A DNA stretch of 64,000 nucleotides from positions 1 to 64,000 of the forward strand of contig JAJDTY010000042.1 in NCBI GenBank assembly GCA_022826945.1, written 5' to 3'. The position numbers and the translations under genes were made by a program. Below, one piece after another: positions 21,883-29,817 of the stretch (within the stretch, counting starts at the first letter, position 1; every line of letters starts with the position of its first letter). The notes below the pieces were generated by a model, which was not told where the DNA came from, did no database searches, and was given only the letters and a program-made list of their open reading frames with translations. Source of the DNA: Candidatus Binatia bacterium. Its GTDB lineage: Bacteria; Desulfobacterota; Binatia; Bin18.

Positions 21883-24591
21883 ATGGACGCCGACCAGCAA
21901 CACTTGACCTCCGCCCTCATTGAGTTGCCACCCCTCCCCTCGTCAGACCCGGACGTGGAACTTGATCCCGATTGGAACCTGAGTCAGATTGCCAGCACCT
22001 ATCGCACCCAGGTCCACGAGTTACTGATACGGTATCAGGCGGAGGGCCAGAGTGGACGCTCCGTGGTTGAGTTCCATACTGCGCTGATCGATCAACTCGT
22101 ACAGTATGTCTTTACCGCCGCGACCCGTCTCTACACACGTCGCTATACCAGCCTCAGCCAACGCTGTAGTCTGTTTGCCCTGGGCGGCTATGGCCGTGGA
22201 GAGCTGAATCCGCATTCTGACATTGATTTGCTCTTCCTCTACCACTGGAAAATCACCCCCTATGCCGAGACGGTGTGGGAAACCCTGTATTACAGTCTAA
22301 TGGACGCGGGCTGGACGGTCGGCCATGCGGTTCGCAACATTCGGGAATGCCTCCGGCATGCGAGTCGGGATCTCGAAATTAAAACCTCTCTGCTCGATAA
22401 TCGCTATCTGTGTGGAGAAGAGTCCCTGGCTCGTGAGTTTCAGACCGCCGTTCATCGCGACCTAGTGGAGAAACGATCCGAACAGTTTTTTCAGGCAAAA
22501 GCCGAAGAGAGTCGCGCCCGCCACCAGCGCCAGGGCGATTCACTCTATCTGCTCGAACCAAATTTGAAAGAGGGTTGTGGCGGGTTGCGCGATTTACATA
22601 CCGCCTGGTGGTTGGCCAAAGTAAAATTCAAGCTCACCAACTGGCGTGAACTCATCGTCAAGGGTGTTGTCTCGGAATCGACCCTCGCCGCAGTAGAAGC
22701 GGCCCAAGATTTCTTGTGGCGGGTGCGGAACGGACTCCATCTTCTGGATCGGACAGAACAGGATAAACTGACCTTTGAACATCAAGATCAGCTCGCTCCG
22801 GCGTGTGGCTTCTCGGACGCTACCCAGTTCATGCGAACCTACTACCAGCACGTCACGACCATTCATGATTTTACCCGGCTCATGTTTGAGCGCTGTGTCA
22901 CACCGTCTCGACTCTTCAACTTTTTAGGCCGCCCGCGGGGTCGGGACATCCGTGAGGGCATTCGTATTGTTGACCAGACCCTGCATGTGACCAAGCCCGA
23001 AATGCTCACCCAGGAGCCGCTCAATCTCGTGACCCTCTTCCATGATGCTCAACGTCACGACGTCACGTGTAGCCGTGAAACCAAGCAGGTGATTCGTCAG
23101 GCGCTGACCAAGCTTCCACCGGAATCGGCCAGCCGCCCCGAGGTGCGGGATGCCTTTCTCGCCCTTTTATCCTGGAAGCAGCGGGTTGCCTCGACCCTGC
23201 AAGCGATGCACGAAGTCGGTCTGCTCGAATGGCTGTTACCCGAGTTCGGTCACTTACGCTGGCGAACGCAGCGCGACCTATACCATATCTATGCCATCGA
23301 CGAGCATACCTTGCATGGCGTGGCAGAACTCGAACGCTTGCGCGACGGCGAATATAAAGACAGTCTACCGCTCCTGACTCAAGTCATGCGCGAGATTGAT
23401 CGGGTGGACCTCTTATTCCTGTCTATGCTCTTCCACGATGTCGGTAAGGGGTTTGGCGTTGAACATTCCGCCCGGAGCGCCGAAATGGTGAACACGGCCG
23501 CCAGACGCTGGCAACTGCCGCCGGATGAGGCGCACGAGTGGCAGGTCCTCGTCCTCCAACATCTCTTTATGTCTCATATTGCCCAACGGCGCGACCTTTC
23601 AGACGACGCGCAAATTGCTGATTTTGCCCGAACGGTAGAGAATCCCGGCTGCTTGAAAAGGCTCTATCTGCTGACGTTTGCCGATATGAAGGCCGTTGGC
23701 CCCAAGGTCTGGAATAGCTGGAAGGGGGGGCTCCTCAACGAGCTCTATCTACGCACCTTGGAGCGCCTGGAAACGGGAGCGCTTGTTGAGGAGGATCAAG
23801 ACGCGCGCCTCCAGCGCCGGAAAGAGCGTATCCGCCACCATCTGGCCGAAGAAGAAGCCGCCGACCAGCTCGCCCAGTTCCTGGCCGCCATGCCGGACAG
23901 TTATTTCCTGACGACCCCGGAGGACGCGGTCCCAGAGCATTTTCAACTCATGAGCCGTTTTATCCAGGCAGAGGCTGAAGCTCCCTACCGCGCCAGCCTG
24001 CACCACTTTCCAGAGCAGGAGTATAGTGAATTCACCCTGGTCACCCGTGATCGCCCAGGGCTTTTTTCCATGCTCGCCGGCGTTCTCACCGTCAGCAGCC
24101 TCAGTATTTCCGGAGCACGCATTGCCACCAGCCAGCAAGGCATTGCTTTAGATGTCTTCCGGCTGTCACATCTGGATCGTCAGGACATGCTACTCTCGGA
24201 AGATACCTGGGCGCGATTTTATACGCGGCTGAACGCGGTGTTACACGGAGAGCGAACGGTTGAGGACCTACTTCAGGCAGCCAGGCCGCCGGCATTTCTG
24301 CAACGCTCCCGCCCACGCCTGCGGACCGAGATTACGATTGATAACACCACATCGCCAACCTACACCCTGGTCGATGTCACGGCGCTGGACCGGATCGGAC
24401 TCTTATTCGAGGTGACCCACGCCCTGTTCCAACTCGGCCTCGTGATCCACTTGGCGAAGATCACAACCAATGTCGATCAGGTCCTCGATGTCTTCTACGT
24501 GACTGATGTGACAGGCGCGAAGGTTGGGAATCCCGATCAGGTGCTGGCAGAGTTGCAAGGCCGGCTGCGGAGCCATGAGGAGGCAGCATGA
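21883..24591 (+). CDS. glnD: PII uridylyltransferase / uridylyl-removing enzyme
   Basis: The glutamine sensor that uridylylates or deuridylylates PII proteins. The 902-residue chain has the usual order: nucleotidyltransferase domain with GGYGRGELNPHSDIDLL (about 103-120), the LKEGCGGLRDLHTAWW segment, an HD domain with LFLSMLFHDVGKG (about 515-530) for removal of UMP, and two C-terminal ACT domains (about 710-790 and 820-895). Together with rpoN and ptsN it ties this block to nitrogen control. It overlaps the xerD-like gene by 4 nt. Confidence 0.96.
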   Translation: MDADQQHLTSALIELPPLPSSDPDVELDPDWNLSQIASTYRTQVHELLIRYQAEGQSGRSVVEFHTALIDQLVQYVFTAATRLYTRRYTSLSQRCSLFALGGYGRGELNPHSDIDLLFLYHWKITPYAETVWETLYYSLMDAGWTVGHAVRNIRECLRHASRDLEIKTSLLDNRYLCGEESLAREFQTAVHRDLVEKRSEQFFQAKAEESRARHQRQGDSLYLLEPNLKEGCGGLRDLHTAWWLAKVKFKLTNWRELIVKGVVSESTLAAVEAAQDFLWRVRNGLHLLDRTEQDKLTFEHQDQLAPACGFSDATQFMRTYYQHVTTIHDFTRLMFERCVTPSRLFNFLGRPRGRDIREGIRIVDQTLHVTKPEMLTQEPLNLVTLFHDAQRHDVTCSRETKQVIRQALTKLPPESASRPEVRDAFLALLSWKQRVASTLQAMHEVGLLEWLLPEFGHLRWRTQRDLYHIYAIDEHTLHGVAELERLRDGEYKDSLPLLTQVMREIDRVDLLFLSMLFHDVGKGFGVEHSARSAEMVNTAARRWQLPPDEAHEWQVLVLQHLFMSHIAQRRDLSDDAQIADFARTVENPGCLKRLYLLTFADMKAVGPKVWNSWKGGLLNELYLRTLERLETGALVEEDQDARLQRRKERIRHHLAEEEAADQLAQFLAAMPDSYFLTTPEDAVPEHFQLMSRFIQAEAEAPYRASLHHFPEQEYSEFTLVTRDRPGLFSMLAGVLTVSSLSISGARIATSQQGIALDVFRLSHLDRQDMLLSEDTWARFYTRLNAVLHGERTVEDLLQAARPPAFLQRSRPRLRTEITIDNTTSPTYTLVDVTALDRIGLLFEVTHALFQLGLVIHLAKITTNVDQVLDVFYVTDVTGAKVGNPDQVLAELQGRLRSHEEAA

Positions 24592-25535
24592 CTCAGCCCA
24601 CCATTGCGCACCACCCCCCCCCCTCTCACCAAAATAGCGCCCAGAGTGACGCCCTGCTTGATACTTTTCTGGGACATCTCACCGTAGAAAAGGGCTTAAC
24701 GCCGCGCACGGTAGAGGTCTACAGTCGGGACCTCCACCGGTTCTGCGCCTATTTATCGACCCAGGATATGGCGGATGTCAGACAAGTCGGTTCGCGCCAT
24801 ATCGTCGGCTTTCTCAGCGCTCTGCACGAGCAGGGCGTATCAACCCGGACCCAATCCCGAGTCTTAACCGCGCTACGTGGCTTGTACCGCTTCCTCCAAC
24901 GGGAAAATGAACTGCCCGGGAAGAACCCAACCGCCCTGCTCCATCTGCCCAAGTTCGGCCGCTCCCTGCCCCACGTCCCTTCCCAGGAACAGGTAGACGC
25001 CCTCATCTCGCTACCAGATGCGGCGACTCCGCTCGGCATGCGGAATCAGACCATGCTCGAAGTGTTGTACGCGACTGGCCTGCGCGTCTCCGAACTGGTT
25101 CAGTTAACAGTCTCTCAGGTCAATCGGGAAGCGGGATTCGTCCGGGTACGGGGCAAGGGCAATCGGGAACGCCTCGTCCCCCTGGGGACTCGGGCGCTCT
25201 CGCAGTTCCAGCGCTATCTCGACACTGTCCGCCCGGTCTTGTTGAAGCAGCGCAGCAGCGATTATATTTTCCTGACCCGCTCCGGGAAGCCGCTCACCCG
25301 TCAGGCATTCTGGGCGATGATCAAAAGCTACGCCAAGCGTAATCCTGAGAGCGGTCCCGTCTATCCCCACTCCTTGCGACACGCCTTTGCGACGCATCTC
25401 CTGGAGGGGGGGGCAGACCTGCGGGCGGTCCAGTCCATGCTGGGTCACGTCGATATTGCCACAACGCAAATTTACACCCACCTAGCGAGCGCACGCTTAC
25501 GCGAGGTGCACCGGAAGTATCATCCACGCGGTTGA
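24588..25535 (+). CDS. xerD: XerC/XerD-type tyrosine recombinase
   Basis: A 315-residue recombinase for chromosome dimer resolution. The N-terminal SAM-like domain (about 25-115) is followed by the catalytic domain with the complete R-K-H-R-H-Y set: TGLRVSEL, VRGKGNRERLVPLG, HSLRHAFATHLLEGG, LGHVDIATTQIYTH. It starts inside the glnD stop (ATGA). No att sites or phage genes surround it, so it is taken as the cellular enzyme; xerC versus xerD is not certain. Confidence 0.9.
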   Translation: MTQPTIAHHPPPSHQNSAQSDALLDTFLGHLTVEKGLTPRTVEVYSRDLHRFCAYLSTQDMADVRQVGSRHIVGFLSALHEQGVSTRTQSRVLTALRGLYRFLQRENELPGKNPTALLHLPKFGRSLPHVPSQEQVDALISLPDAATPLGMRNQTMLEVLYATGLRVSELVQLTVSQVNREAGFVRVRGKGNRERLVPLGTRALSQFQRYLDTVRPVLLKQRSSDYIFLTRSGKPLTRQAFWAMIKSYAKRNPESGPVYPHSLRHAFATHLLEGGADLRAVQSMLGHVDIATTQIYTHLASARLREVHRKYHPRG

Positions 25536-25554
25536 AGGTTCGGGCTCAAAGGCG

Positions 25555-25594
25555 AAGGCAAAGAAAACGGCCCTCTTCTTCAGTGCCTTTTTTA
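25555..25594 (+). terminator. Probable rho-independent terminator after xerD
   Basis: AAGGCA-AAGAA (25555-25565) pairs with TTCTT and TGCCTT (25576-25589, with a CAG bulge), followed by a run of T. It lies between the convergent xerD and alcohol dehydrogenase genes and overlaps the stop of the latter. Confidence 0.5.
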
Positions 25595-26686
25595 CATCAC
25601 GACCACGCTCCGGGCGACTTCGCCTTTCTCCAGCGCGGTCATGGCATCGTTGACTTCATCCAGAGCGTAGGTCCGGGTCACCAGTTCATCGAGCTTGAGC
25701 TTGTCGTTCATATACAGCTCAATCAAGCGCGGCATATCGACGTGCGGACGGGAGGAACCGTACACCGAACCCTGAATCTTTTTCTCGTTGAGCAGACTGA
25801 ACGCGGGGATCGTCACCGTCTCTTCACGCGCCGGGGCGCCAACAACAATCGTACTGCCCCCCTGTCTGGTGCAGGCATAGGCCTGTTCGATGGTCTTGCC
25901 CAGACCGATCACTTCAAAAGCGTAATCCGAGCCGCGCCCGTCGGTCAGGCCCCGCACGGTCTTGGTCAGGTCGTCTCGGGACGGATTCACGGTGTGGGTC
26001 GCGCCAAACTCTTTGGCGTACTCAAGCTTATTGTCCATCAGGTCCACCGCAATAATGACGCTCGCCCCGGCCAGCGCGCAGCCTTGGATCACGTTCAGCC
26101 CCACCCCTCCACAGCCGATGACTACAGCGCTCGTGCCGGGCCTGACCGCGGCGGTATTAATAGCCGCTCCGACTCCGGTCATGACGCCGCAGCCGACCAG
26201 ACAGGCTTTGTCGAGCGGCACCTCGTCCGGGATTTTGACGCAGGCGATTTCGGGCACCACCGCGTGTTCCGCATAGCTCGATAGACCAGCGGCATGATGG
26301 ATCTTCTGGCCGTTTTTACTGAGCCGACAAGTACCATCAAGGAGGGCACCTTTACCCATAATCGTCCGCATATTCACGCACAGGACCGGGCTACCCTGGG
26401 CGCAGTAGTAGCAGTGTCCACAGTAGGGAGCGAAGGACAGAACCACATGGTCGCCGGGCTTGACCATCGTCACGTCCGGCCCGACTTCTTCGACAATGCC
26501 AGCGCCCTCATGACCGGGCACGACCGGCAGCGGAGAGCGAATCACGCCGTGGATGATGGAATAGTCACTATGACACACGCCATTCGCGGCAATCTTGACC
26601 CGTACTTCTTTTGATTTGGGGTTGTCGAGGTCAACCTCTTCTACTTGGAGTGGGGTGCTGAGTTCGTATAGGACTGCGGCTTTCAT
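25592..26686 (-). CDS. Zinc-dependent medium-chain alcohol dehydrogenase
   Basis: A 364-residue class III-like MDR enzyme. Catalytic zinc ligands are C38 and H59-E60 (GHE); the structural zinc loop has C89, C92, C95 and C103. The NAD fold is GCGGVGLNVIQG with an acidic residue (AVDLMDNK) after the second strand, indicating NAD. Related mycobacterial and environmental enzymes oxidise alcohols or S-hydroxymethyl thiol adducts; the substrate here is unknown. It lies 11 bp downstream of meaB on the same strand and is probably cotranscribed. An AGGAGG ribosome site precedes the ATG. Confidence 0.88.
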   Translation of the reverse strand: MKAAVLYELSTPLQVEEVDLDNPKSKEVRVKIAANGVCHSDYSIIHGVIRSPLPVVPGHEGAGIVEEVGPDVTMVKPGDHVVLSFAPYCGHCYYCAQGSPVLCVNMRTIMGKGALLDGTCRLSKNGQKIHHAAGLSSYAEHAVVPEIACVKIPDEVPLDKACLVGCGVMTGVGAAINTAAVRPGTSAVVIGCGGVGLNVIQGCALAGASVIIAVDLMDNKLEYAKEFGATHTVNPSRDDLTKTVRGLTDGRGSDYAFEVIGLGKTIEQAYACTRQGGSTIVVGAPAREETVTIPAFSLLNEKKIQGSVYGSSRPHVDMPRLIELYMNDKLKLDELVTRTYALDEVNDAMTALEKGEVARSVVVM

Positions 26687-26697
26687 AACTTCCTCCT

Positions 26698-27702
26698 TTA
26701 TGTGCTGGACCCGGCTTCATCTCGAAGCGCGGCGCTTTCCAGAATTTGATGCGACGCGGTATGGGGATCGAGCGTTCCAGCACCAACCGCATCGAAATAA
26801 CGCGACAGCTCGGGATCGGTCTGGGCTCCGGCAGTCAAGCGTTTACGGACTTCATATTCGACTCGGGTAATGAGTTCCTCACGCCGACGCTCCGAGCGCC
26901 GCCGCGCCAGCTCTCCAGATGCAAGCGACGACTGATGATGATCCCGGATGGCTTGCAACAGCTCCGGCAGACCCGTTCCGTTAATCGCCTGCGTCGCCAG
27001 CACGGGAATGCGCCAGGACGACTGCGCCGACTCCTTTGCCGGACGATTACTGTATTTCAGCTCCAGCATCAGGCTGAGTTCAGTCATCATCCGCTGTGCT
27101 CCGTCCCGGTCCGCCTTATTGACGACGAAGATATCCGCAATCTCCATCAACCCGGCTTTCATGACCTGAACGCCGTCACCGGCTTCCGGCACGAGCGTTA
27201 CCAGGACGGTATCGGTCGTGCCCATGACGTCCAATTCCGTCTGCCCGACACCGACCGTCTCAACCAGAATATAGTCCAGGCTGGCCGCATCCATCAGCTT
27301 AATGACGTCCTTGGTCGCACGGGACAGCCCACCGTGACTCCCGCGCGTCGCCATACTCCGAATAAAGACGCCGCTGTCAAGATAATGTTTCGTCATCCGA
27401 ATCCGGTCGCCCAGCAGCGCACCGCCGGTAAAGGGGCTCGACGGGTCAATGGCAACAATCCCAACCGTTTCTCCGGCCTGACGCATCAGCGTCGTCAGCC
27501 CGTCTACCAGACTCGACTTGCCGGCACCCGGAGGACCGGTAACCCCTATCGTGCAGGCGTGCCCTTGCCTGGGCCCGATGGCCTCCAGAATACGACCCAG
27601 CCGTCCATCTTCTCGTTCTACCAGCGTCATCAGACGAGCCAGCGCGCGGCTATCTCCGGACGACATTCTTTTGAGTAGTTGATCCAGTGTGTGCTTTGCC
27701 AT
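26698..27702 (-). CDS. meaB: MeaB/ArgK family GTPase, B12-mutase chaperone
   Basis: A 334-residue SIMIBI GTPase that protects and loads cobalamin-dependent acyl-CoA mutases. It has Walker A TGPPGAGKSS, AIDPSSPFTGGALLGDRIRM, the ETVGVGQTE switch and base-recognition NKAD. No mutase gene is visible in the window, so its partner is elsewhere. AAGGAG lies upstream of ATG 27702. It diverges from the crotonase gene at 27818 across a short region with a promoter-like sequence. Confidence 0.93.
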   Translation of the reverse strand: MAKHTLDQLLKRMSSGDSRALARLMTLVEREDGRLGRILEAIGPRQGHACTIGVTGPPGAGKSSLVDGLTTLMRQAGETVGIVAIDPSSPFTGGALLGDRIRMTKHYLDSGVFIRSMATRGSHGGLSRATKDVIKLMDAASLDYILVETVGVGQTELDVMGTTDTVLVTLVPEAGDGVQVMKAGLMEIADIFVVNKADRDGAQRMMTELSLMLELKYSNRPAKESAQSSWRIPVLATQAINGTGLPELLQAIRDHHQSSLASGELARRRSERRREELITRVEYEVRKRLTAGAQTDPELSRYFDAVGAGTLDPHTASHQILESAALRDEAGSST

Positions 27703-27730
27703 GGGTGCGCTTCTTTCTCCTTGAGCGGTC

Positions 27731-27759
27731 TATATACCGGAAGCTGCTGGTAAAGTCAG
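27731..27759 (-). promoter_or_regulatory. Candidate promoter for meaB
   Basis: On the minus strand CTGACT, a 17-nt spacer and TATATA lie about 30 nt before the meaB ATG. The -10 box is good and the -35 box is moderate. Confidence 0.4.
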
Positions 27760-27817
27760 TGGAGCTTGGTATGCTGTGGAAGAAAAAATACGCAGACTGC
27801 ACAGCGCGGAGGAAAGC

Positions 27818-28594
27818 ATGGAATGGGACACGCTCTATATTGAAAAAAAGGAGGCGGTGGCCTTTCTGACCCTGGATCGTTCGGCGTCCTTAAATGCGGT
27901 GAACGACCAACTCACGGCTGACCTCGAAGCGGCATGTCAAACGCTTGAGGCGGATGTCGACCTCCAAGTGGTCGTGCTGAGGGGTGAAGGCCGCGCCTTT
28001 TGTTCCGGTATGGACCTCAAGGCGGCCGCCATGCGCCCCTCAACGAACGCTGCCATTGATGAGGTGTGGGCTCCCTGGCAACGCGCGTTAGATATTCTGG
28101 AGCACCTCAACGCTCTTACGATTGCTTCCATCCACGGCGCCTGTCTTGGAGCTGGCTGTGAGTTGGTCTTAGCTTGTGACTTTCGGATTGCGGCCAATAC
28201 TGCCTTCTTCTCCCTGCCCCAAGTACTCTACGGCTCACCGCCCGATGCCAGCCAGAGCTATAAACTCGTGCAGCTCATCGGTCTCGCCAAAGCCAAAGAA
28301 ATCCTTATTCTCGGGGAACGCTTTGATGCCTCCCAAGCCGAGCGTTGGGGACTGCTGACAAAAGTCATTGAAGCCGAAAATCTCAAGGAGGAAACCGAGC
28401 ACCTCGTCGCCCGTTGCCAAAAAGTCGGCAGCCGGGCTGCGACCGTCGCCAAGCATCTGCTGCATCAGTCCTGGACGATGGGCCAGGAGACCTGGTCGTC
28501 GGAGATATCCCATGCCCGTGCGACCGCGCTTGAGACCAAGGACTTTGCCGATGCCATGCGCATCTACCGCGAGCAGCGCAAGCCGCAGGTGTAG
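27818..28594 (+). CDS. Enoyl-CoA hydratase/isomerase family protein
   Basis: A 258-residue crotonase-fold enzyme acting on a CoA thioester. The oxyanion-hole segments are AFCSGMDLKAA and IHGACLGAGCELVLACD, where E115 matches the first catalytic Glu of rat enoyl-CoA hydratase. At the second Glu position (PE in hydratases) it has P134-Q135, so classic hydration is doubtful; isomerase, hydrolase or another crotonase reaction is possible. ATG 27818 with GGAGG 6 nt upstream is the clear start, although the frame is open back to GTG 27776. It is divergent from meaB. Confidence 0.85.
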   Translation: MEWDTLYIEKKEAVAFLTLDRSASLNAVNDQLTADLEAACQTLEADVDLQVVVLRGEGRAFCSGMDLKAAAMRPSTNAAIDEVWAPWQRALDILEHLNALTIASIHGACLGAGCELVLACDFRIAANTAFFSLPQVLYGSPPDASQSYKLVQLIGLAKAKEILILGERFDASQAERWGLLTKVIEAENLKEETEHLVARCQKVGSRAATVAKHLLHQSWTMGQETWSSEISHARATALETKDFADAMRIYREQRKPQV

Positions 28595-28634
28595 GGGTTA
28601 GGGATTGGGGCGAACCCCCAGCCCCTAATCCCCA
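28594..28634. repeat. Imperfect GC-rich hairpin after the crotonase gene
   Basis: GGGGTTAGGGATTGGGG (28594-28610) can pair imperfectly with CCCCCAGCCCCTAATCCCC (28615-28633). It begins at the stop codon. No T-tract follows, so it may be a repeat element or a rho-dependent end rather than an intrinsic terminator. Confidence 0.5.
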
Positions 28635-28762
28635 ATCTCACGCTCTCTGTCACGCTCAACTTTATTCAGGAACTCCGTGCTGCCGGGCTGCGCATCGTGT
28701 TGCGCGAGAGCTTGAACACGCTGTCTTTTCAAGGGACGGTGGAACTGAAAAATCCCCCTCCT

Positions 28763-29023
28763 TCACTTCGTTTGGGACAATCGTTTTTTCACCCACCCCT
28801 TCGTTTCCTTCTCCAGGCGCTCGGCAATCCAGGTCTTAATGACAGATTGTCGCGTCACGCCTAAACGGCTCGCCTGTCGGTCCAGTGAGTCTATCATCCA
28901 GTTCGGGAAATCGACATTCACCCGTCGCTGCTCGTGTCCCGGCCTGCGAGCTTTCGTCAGATCAAGGTAGGGCGTAATATCTTCACCCTTATCAAACAAC
29001 CGATCTAATTCTTTAGCCTTCAT
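28763..29023 (-). CDS. brnA: BrnA-type antitoxin (ribbon-helix-helix)
   Basis: An 86-residue protein whose C-terminal half (RVNVDFPNWMIDSLDRQASRLGVTRQSVIKTWIAERL region) is a ribbon-helix-helix DNA-binding domain, as in BrnA antitoxins that bind BrnT and repress the operon. ATG 29023 lies 11 nt inside the toxin gene, giving the usual toxin-first overlap. The longer open frame back to 29134 is the toxin gene in another frame and was rejected. Confidence 0.85.
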   Translation of the reverse strand: MKAKELDRLFDKGEDITPYLDLTKARRPGHEQRRVNVDFPNWMIDSLDRQASRLGVTRQSVIKTWIAERLEKETKGWVKKRLSQTK

Positions 29024-29279
29024 AATACAATCGCTCTTCTTTCTCTCTCGCCCGTCGGACAGAAATAAGTCGGACACGCTGATCCCCCCGATACGTAAAA
29101 AAAGCTGACCATAGTTTTCCTTCGGCCATGGCAATCAAGGCGAGGCGGGGTTCATCGTCACTTCGTGCTTCGATTTCCAACCGATCTTCATCTTCCCAGA
29201 GTTTCTGGGCTTCGACAAAATCAATCCCGTGTTTTTCTTTATTCTTCTTGCTTTTCCTGGGATCAAATTCAAACTGCAT
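29013..29279 (-). CDS. brnT: BrnT-type ribonuclease toxin
   Basis: An 88-residue BrnT family toxin, a small RelE-fold ribonuclease. The N-terminal FEFDPRKSKKNKEKHGIDF motif, the central AEGKLWSAFFTYRGD strand and the C-terminal VRLISVRRAREKEERLYYEG are characteristic. It is first in a two-gene operon with brnA. The predicted promoter (29292-29319) would leave a leader of only about 6 nt and no room for a ribosome site. Confidence 0.88.
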   Translation of the reverse strand: MQFEFDPRKSKKNKEKHGIDFVEAQKLWEDEDRLEIEARSDDEPRLALIAMAEGKLWSAFFTYRGDQRVRLISVRRAREKEERLYYEG

Positions 29280-29283
29280 AAAA

Positions 29284-29298
29284 GTATAGAAATTATAC
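29284..29298. promoter_or_regulatory. Palindromic operator candidate for brnTA
   Basis: GTATA-GAAAT-TATAC is a perfect 5-bp inverted repeat with a 5-nt centre, overlapping the -10 box and the predicted start of transcription. That is the expected place for binding by the BrnT-BrnA complex; binding is inferred. Confidence 0.5.
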
Positions 29299-29319
29299 CT
29301 CTTCTGCTCCTGTCTTCAA
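29292..29319 (-). promoter_or_regulatory. Sigma70 promoter of brnTA
   Basis: On the minus strand TTGAAG (29319-29314), a 16-nt spacer and a perfect TATAAT (29297-29292) precede the brnT ATG (29279). Transcription should start near 29285. Confidence 0.7.
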
Positions 29320-29403
29320 CCAATTATGATTTTCCCTCTATCACTGTGTATCCTCTCTCCCGACTCCTCAAGAACGGTGACAGACGGATACGGCCCACAT
29401 CGT

Positions 29404-29817
29404 CTACTTGCCGCTCAGCGCCTGACTGAGCGCGGCGCGATAGGGATGGGTGTCCATATAGATGCGCAACACCTTGAACTTGCCGTTCTCAAACGTCCAG
29501 AAGTTCAGATTGTCCATCACCAGCGGCTTGCCGTCTGTCGTCTTGCCTTCGAGGTGGAGTGGGGCGATCAGCTTATTGCCCTCAATAATGATGTCCGTAG
29601 CCGCAGCGGTATAGTCAACGAGGCTGGTCGTCAGTTTTTCGTAGAACACGCGCAGGGCCGCCTTACCCTGAATCCCGGCGGCACCGGTAACGGGGTTGAT
29701 GAGCTTGGCATCGTCGGCGAATAGTTCGAGAATGCCATCCACATCGCCGTTCGTGACCCGTTCAAAATACGTATGAGCGGCGCTCTCCATCTGCTGTTCA
29801 GTCTGTCCGCGCGCCAT
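29404..29817 (-). CDS. NTF2-like/SnoaL-type protein
   Basis: A 137-residue single-domain protein of the NTF2-like fold (SnoaL, ketosteroid-isomerase group). The N-terminal helix with YFERVTNGDVDGILELFADDAKLINP and the later NFWTFENGKFKVLRIYMDTHPY strand are typical. These proteins include isomerases, cyclases and ligand-binding proteins, so the function is open. The strong GGAGGG ribosome site 5 nt before ATG 29817 lies inside the end of uvrA, which it overlaps by 20 nt. Confidence 0.8.
   Translation of the reverse strand: MARGQTEQQMESAAHTYFERVTNGDVDGILELFADDAKLINPVTGAAGIQGKAALRVFYEKLTTSLVDYTAAATDIIIEGNKLIAPLHLEGKTTDGKPLVMDNLNFWTFENGKFKVLRIYMDTHPYRAALSQALSGK

Noticed and set aside
24588-25535. 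Tyrosine recombinase as a phage or island integrase
   Set aside because: It is coupled to glnD inside a housekeeping block, with no tRNA, att repeats or phage genes; XerC/D fits better.
25532-26284. Open frame of 250 residues after xerD
   Set aside because: It is antisense to the zinc alcohol dehydrogenase, whose catalytic motifs are clear.
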